The translations under genes and the position numbers were made by a program. DNA of 7,550 nucleotides. Origin: Acidobacteriota bacterium. GTDB lineage: Bacteria; Acidobacteriota; UBA890; WLXD01. The notes under the pieces were generated by a model. It made no database searches, had not been told where the DNA came from, and saw only the letters and a program-made list of their open reading frames with translations. The stretch spans positions 1 to 7,550 of the forward strand of contig JACZXM010000073.1 in assembly GCA_022571615.1 (NCBI GenBank), given 5' to 3'. Positions 5,641 through 7,550 of the stretch are shown here, piece after piece (positions within the stretch are counted from its first letter, which is position 1; each line of letters opens with the position of its first letter).

Positions 5641-6489
5641 TTACGCGGACGCCTGGTCGGCCGCGAGTCGGAGCACCGAGGAGGCTTCCCGAGCCTGGTG
5701 GCTCCAGAACGCTGCGATGGTCTCGGGGCCGCTGCGGGCGTTCTCGGCGCTCGCCGCCGCGCGCTCGGCAAGCCAGCCCAGCACACCGCCGGGATCCTGT
5801 CCGATCAAGGCTCTTAGCGCGTAGCGCCGCTCGCCGGCGCGCAGCCCGAGCCCGAGCGCGCTCGCCGCCTCGGTCAGGTCGGTGCGGGTGAGGATCAGCC
5901 CGGTGCGTAGCGGACAAAGGATCTGCCCCAGGAACGCCTCGCCGCCTCCGGCCTCCGGGGTACAAAGAGGCGGCGCATCACGCAGCGCCAACGGCAACTC
6001 GCGTGGCAGGTCCAATCGCTCCGCTTCGCGCACCAGCGCCTCGCGCGTCAGGCCCGCCCAGGCGCGATAGACCGGCGAGGCGATCCGTTCGAGCTTGGCA
6101 ATCCAGAACGGCACCCAACTCAGCAAATGCTCCCACAGCAGCGCCGTCCGCGCCCGTCGCCACGCATCGCGCCGCGCCCCCGGCTCGGCCCGCTCCTCGA
6201 GCTCCACCAGGTGGGCGTACAGACCGAGCAGCACGCTCAGGTGGTCGGGCTCCGTGGGAGGGGACTCTCCGAGAGCCCGCCAGAAGCCGGCGATCAAGTC
6301 ACGGGCTTCACCTCCCAGCATGCCTTCTGCTCCGAGGTAGACCGAGCTATAGGGATAGAGCTGCTCCACGAACAGCTGCGTGTACTCCCATGCCTCCGGA
6401 ACCGAGGGCAACTCGAGCAGCTCGACGAGTCGTTCGGTCTCCGGTTGCGGCGGCTCGACCAGGACCGCGAGACTGCGGAACAGCTCCAT
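5641..6489 (-). CDS. TorD/DmsD-family molybdoenzyme chaperone
   Basis: A cytoplasmic chaperone (282 residues from the ATG at 6489) of the family that binds the apo catalytic subunit of a DMSO-reductase-type molybdoenzyme until the cofactor is loaded and, where relevant, the Tat signal is released. The all-helical TorD core is visible: LYPYSSVYLGAEGMLGGEAR (44-63), the conserved EPDHLSVLLGLYAHLVELEE (80-99), and LLWEHLLSWVPFWIAKLERI followed by SPVYRAWAGLT (117-148). It is longer than typical 200-residue TorD proteins: about 130 C-terminal residues include FLGQILCPLRTGLILTRTDL and RYALRALIGQDPGGVLGWLA, a second helical region with no obvious known motif. It lies 34 bases downstream of the molybdopterin oxidoreductase, its expected client. 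No Shine-Dalgarno sequence precedes the ATG; the boundary repeat abuts it directly. The frame is open upstream, but the residues there are antisense or off-frame readings of the oxidoreductase gene. Confidence 0.85.
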   Translation of the reverse strand: MELFRSLAVLVEPPQPETERLVELLELPSVPEAWEYTQLFVEQLYPYSSVYLGAEGMLGGEARDLIAGFWRALGESPPTEPDHLSVLLGLYAHLVELEERAEPGARRDAWRRARTALLWEHLLSWVPFWIAKLERIASPVYRAWAGLTREALVREAERLDLPRELPLALRDAPPLCTPEAGGGEAFLGQILCPLRTGLILTRTDLTEAASALGLGLRAGERRYALRALIGQDPGGVLGWLAERAAASAENARSGPETIAAFWSHQAREASSVLRLAADQASA

Positions 6490-6507
6490 TAGCAGGCCGT
6501 GGTGGAA
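6490..6507 (-). repeat. dispersed boundary repeat, copy D
   Basis: TAGCAGGCCGTGGTGGAA on the plus strand; read on minus it ends ...GGCCTGCTA immediately before the ATG of the TorD-like gene. The 16-base core is identical to copies A and C. It occupies the place where a ribosome binding site would be expected, and together with a short leftover makes up the whole gap between the molybdoenzyme stop and the chaperone start. Confidence 0.8.
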
Positions 6508-6523
6508 ATGCGTTGGGTCTGCA

Positions 6524-7550
6524 CTAGCCCGCGGCAACGGGCTCCGGATCGGGCAGCTTGTACACCTCGCGGGCGGGCTTGAGAGGACGGATGAGCCAAA
6601 ACGGCCGGCGCGTACCGTCGGGAGAGTAACGGTCGGCGGGCCGGGTCTTGGCCAGCCACTCCTCGTACACCCGGCGTGACTTGGCGGTGTCGACCGAGAT
6701 GTCGCCGTAGCGGTCGCCGCGCTCCGCCTTCTTGACGCGCACCGCCTGGTGCCAGCAATGCATCCCCGAGATCGGGTCCGGGTGCACTGAGAAGGTGAGG
6801 TTCTGGTGCACGCCGACATCGGTCCACCAGATGCGGGCGGTATCCGGATCGGCCGACTCGTAAGGCCGTGCCCCATGCTTCCACCTCAGCCCCCACTCGC
6901 TCTCCTGGTGTTGGAGCCCGACCGTGGCCATCATCTGGCGCTCGCCGTCGTCGCCCAGCTTCCATCGGCCCATGTGGTGGGAGCAGGCCACAACTCCGGG
7001 CCGGATTCCCTCGGTCACCCACGCCTTGACGACGAAGTGCCCGATCTCGGTCTCCACTCGCACCAAATCGCCGGTCTCTACGCCCAGAGGGATGAATCCA
7101 CAGCGGGTTGGTATGCGCGATCTCATCGAGCCACTTGGCGTTGGCGCTCCGGGTGTGAATCTGAACCGGCAGCCGGAAGGTCGAGATCAGCGGCACCTGT
7201 CCGGGCTCCAGGTGGTCCGGATGCACGTGGCTCTTGATGTAGGTCGGCAGCGCAAGCTCGGGCCAGCCCCATTGGGCCAAGGTGCTGGAGTAGAACTCGA
7301 GCCGCCCGCTCGGGGTCGGGAACCCTCGCAGCACCTCGCCGTCGATCCGAACCCCCACCGCCCGCCGCCCCTCTTCGTCCGGCTCCGGGGCACCGGTGGG
7401 GACGATGTTGACCGTGGCCGGAGCCGGGGCCCGCGTGTAGACACGTCCGAACAGATCCTCGGCCAGATCGTCGAGTTGCTCCTCGGGGATCCGGGTCTCG
7501 TGCAGCGGACCGATTCCCTTCTGTATCTCGAAGGCCCCGTAACGGCGCAT
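6524..7550 (-). pseudogene. molybdopterin oxidoreductase catalytic subunit, C-terminal part, frameshifted and cut by the window edge
   Basis: C-terminal portion of a DMSO-reductase-superfamily catalytic subunit (bis-MGD cofactor). The first part (7550 to 7089) reads RRYGAFEIQKGIGPLHETRI, RGFPTPSGRLEFYSSTL, STFRLPVQIHTRSANAKWLD and HTNPLWIHP. The continuation is in another frame (7087 to 6524): LGVETGDLVRVETEIG, SHHMGRWKLGDDGERQMMA, WWTDVGVHQN, HCWHQAVRV, GDRYGDISVDTAKSRRVYEE, ending PLKPAREVYKLPDPEPVAAG. Together these form the molybdopterin-dinucleotide-binding domain near the end of such enzymes. The join needs one extra base removed or about 14 added at 7088: family members usually have about five residues (of the type S-D-A-x-x) between IHP and LG, which are absent here. 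The original frame stays open, without a stop, to 6489, where it would end TAATG at the chaperone start, but its residues after 7088 are nonsense. The ATG at 7550 is probably internal; the real start lies beyond the window. Substrate unknown. A sequencing or assembly error is a real alternative to a true pseudogene. Confidence 0.8.

Noticed and set aside
6526..6876. N-terminal extension of the TorD-like frame up to an ATG at 6876
   Set aside because: The residues are arginine/serine/threonine-rich and off-frame to the oxidoreductase C-terminus, which is clearly coding there. The TorD core begins right after the ATG at 6489.

Overview
This is a GC-rich bacterial window (roughly 65% G+C by eye, strongly GC-ending codons). 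The gene set is a 23S-type pseudouridine synthase, a second-type EF-G, a lone DsbD-alpha-like periplasmic protein, a UbiE methyltransferase, an outer-membrane beta-barrel, and a molybdo-enzyme with its TorD chaperone. It points to a Gram-negative respiring bacterium. A deltaproteobacterial-type or uncultured lineage is plausible, but nothing in the window fixes the taxon.

Left half, + strand: an RluA/RluD-family pseudouridine synthase (112-993) whose N-terminal S4 domain is mostly missing. It is followed by a 140-base leader, an EF-G paralogue (1134-3212), and a secreted DsbD-alpha-like protein (3214-3795) one base after the EF-G stop, so these two are probably co-transcribed. The first ~128 bases read more like the inside of an unrelated minus-strand gene than like the missing S4 domain, so there may be a rearrangement or assembly junction near 105-135.

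Right half, - strand, read from right to left: the C-terminal half of a molybdopterin oxidoreductase (DMSO-reductase superfamily; runs off the right edge; frame broken at about 7088), a TorD-family chaperone (6489-5641), a PorT-like outer-membrane protein (5548-4796), and UbiE (4555-3734). The UbiE 3' end runs 62 bases into the 3' end of the convergent DsbD-alpha-like gene. The chaperone and molybdo-enzyme form a functional pair: TorD proteins fold and protect the apo-enzyme before cofactor insertion. UbiE makes the (mena/ubi)quinone that such an enzyme could use, but adjacency is the only link.

The most unusual feature is a short dispersed repeat, core TAGCAGGCCGTGGTGG. It occurs four times, each at a gene boundary: at the UbiE/DsbD-alpha 3' junction, twice as a near-perfect 21-bp hairpin between torD and the barrel gene, and directly abutting the torD start codon. 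A separate, larger fold-back (4643-4774) fills most of the gap between the barrel gene and ubiE. The window has no RNA gene, CRISPR array or recognisable transposase.
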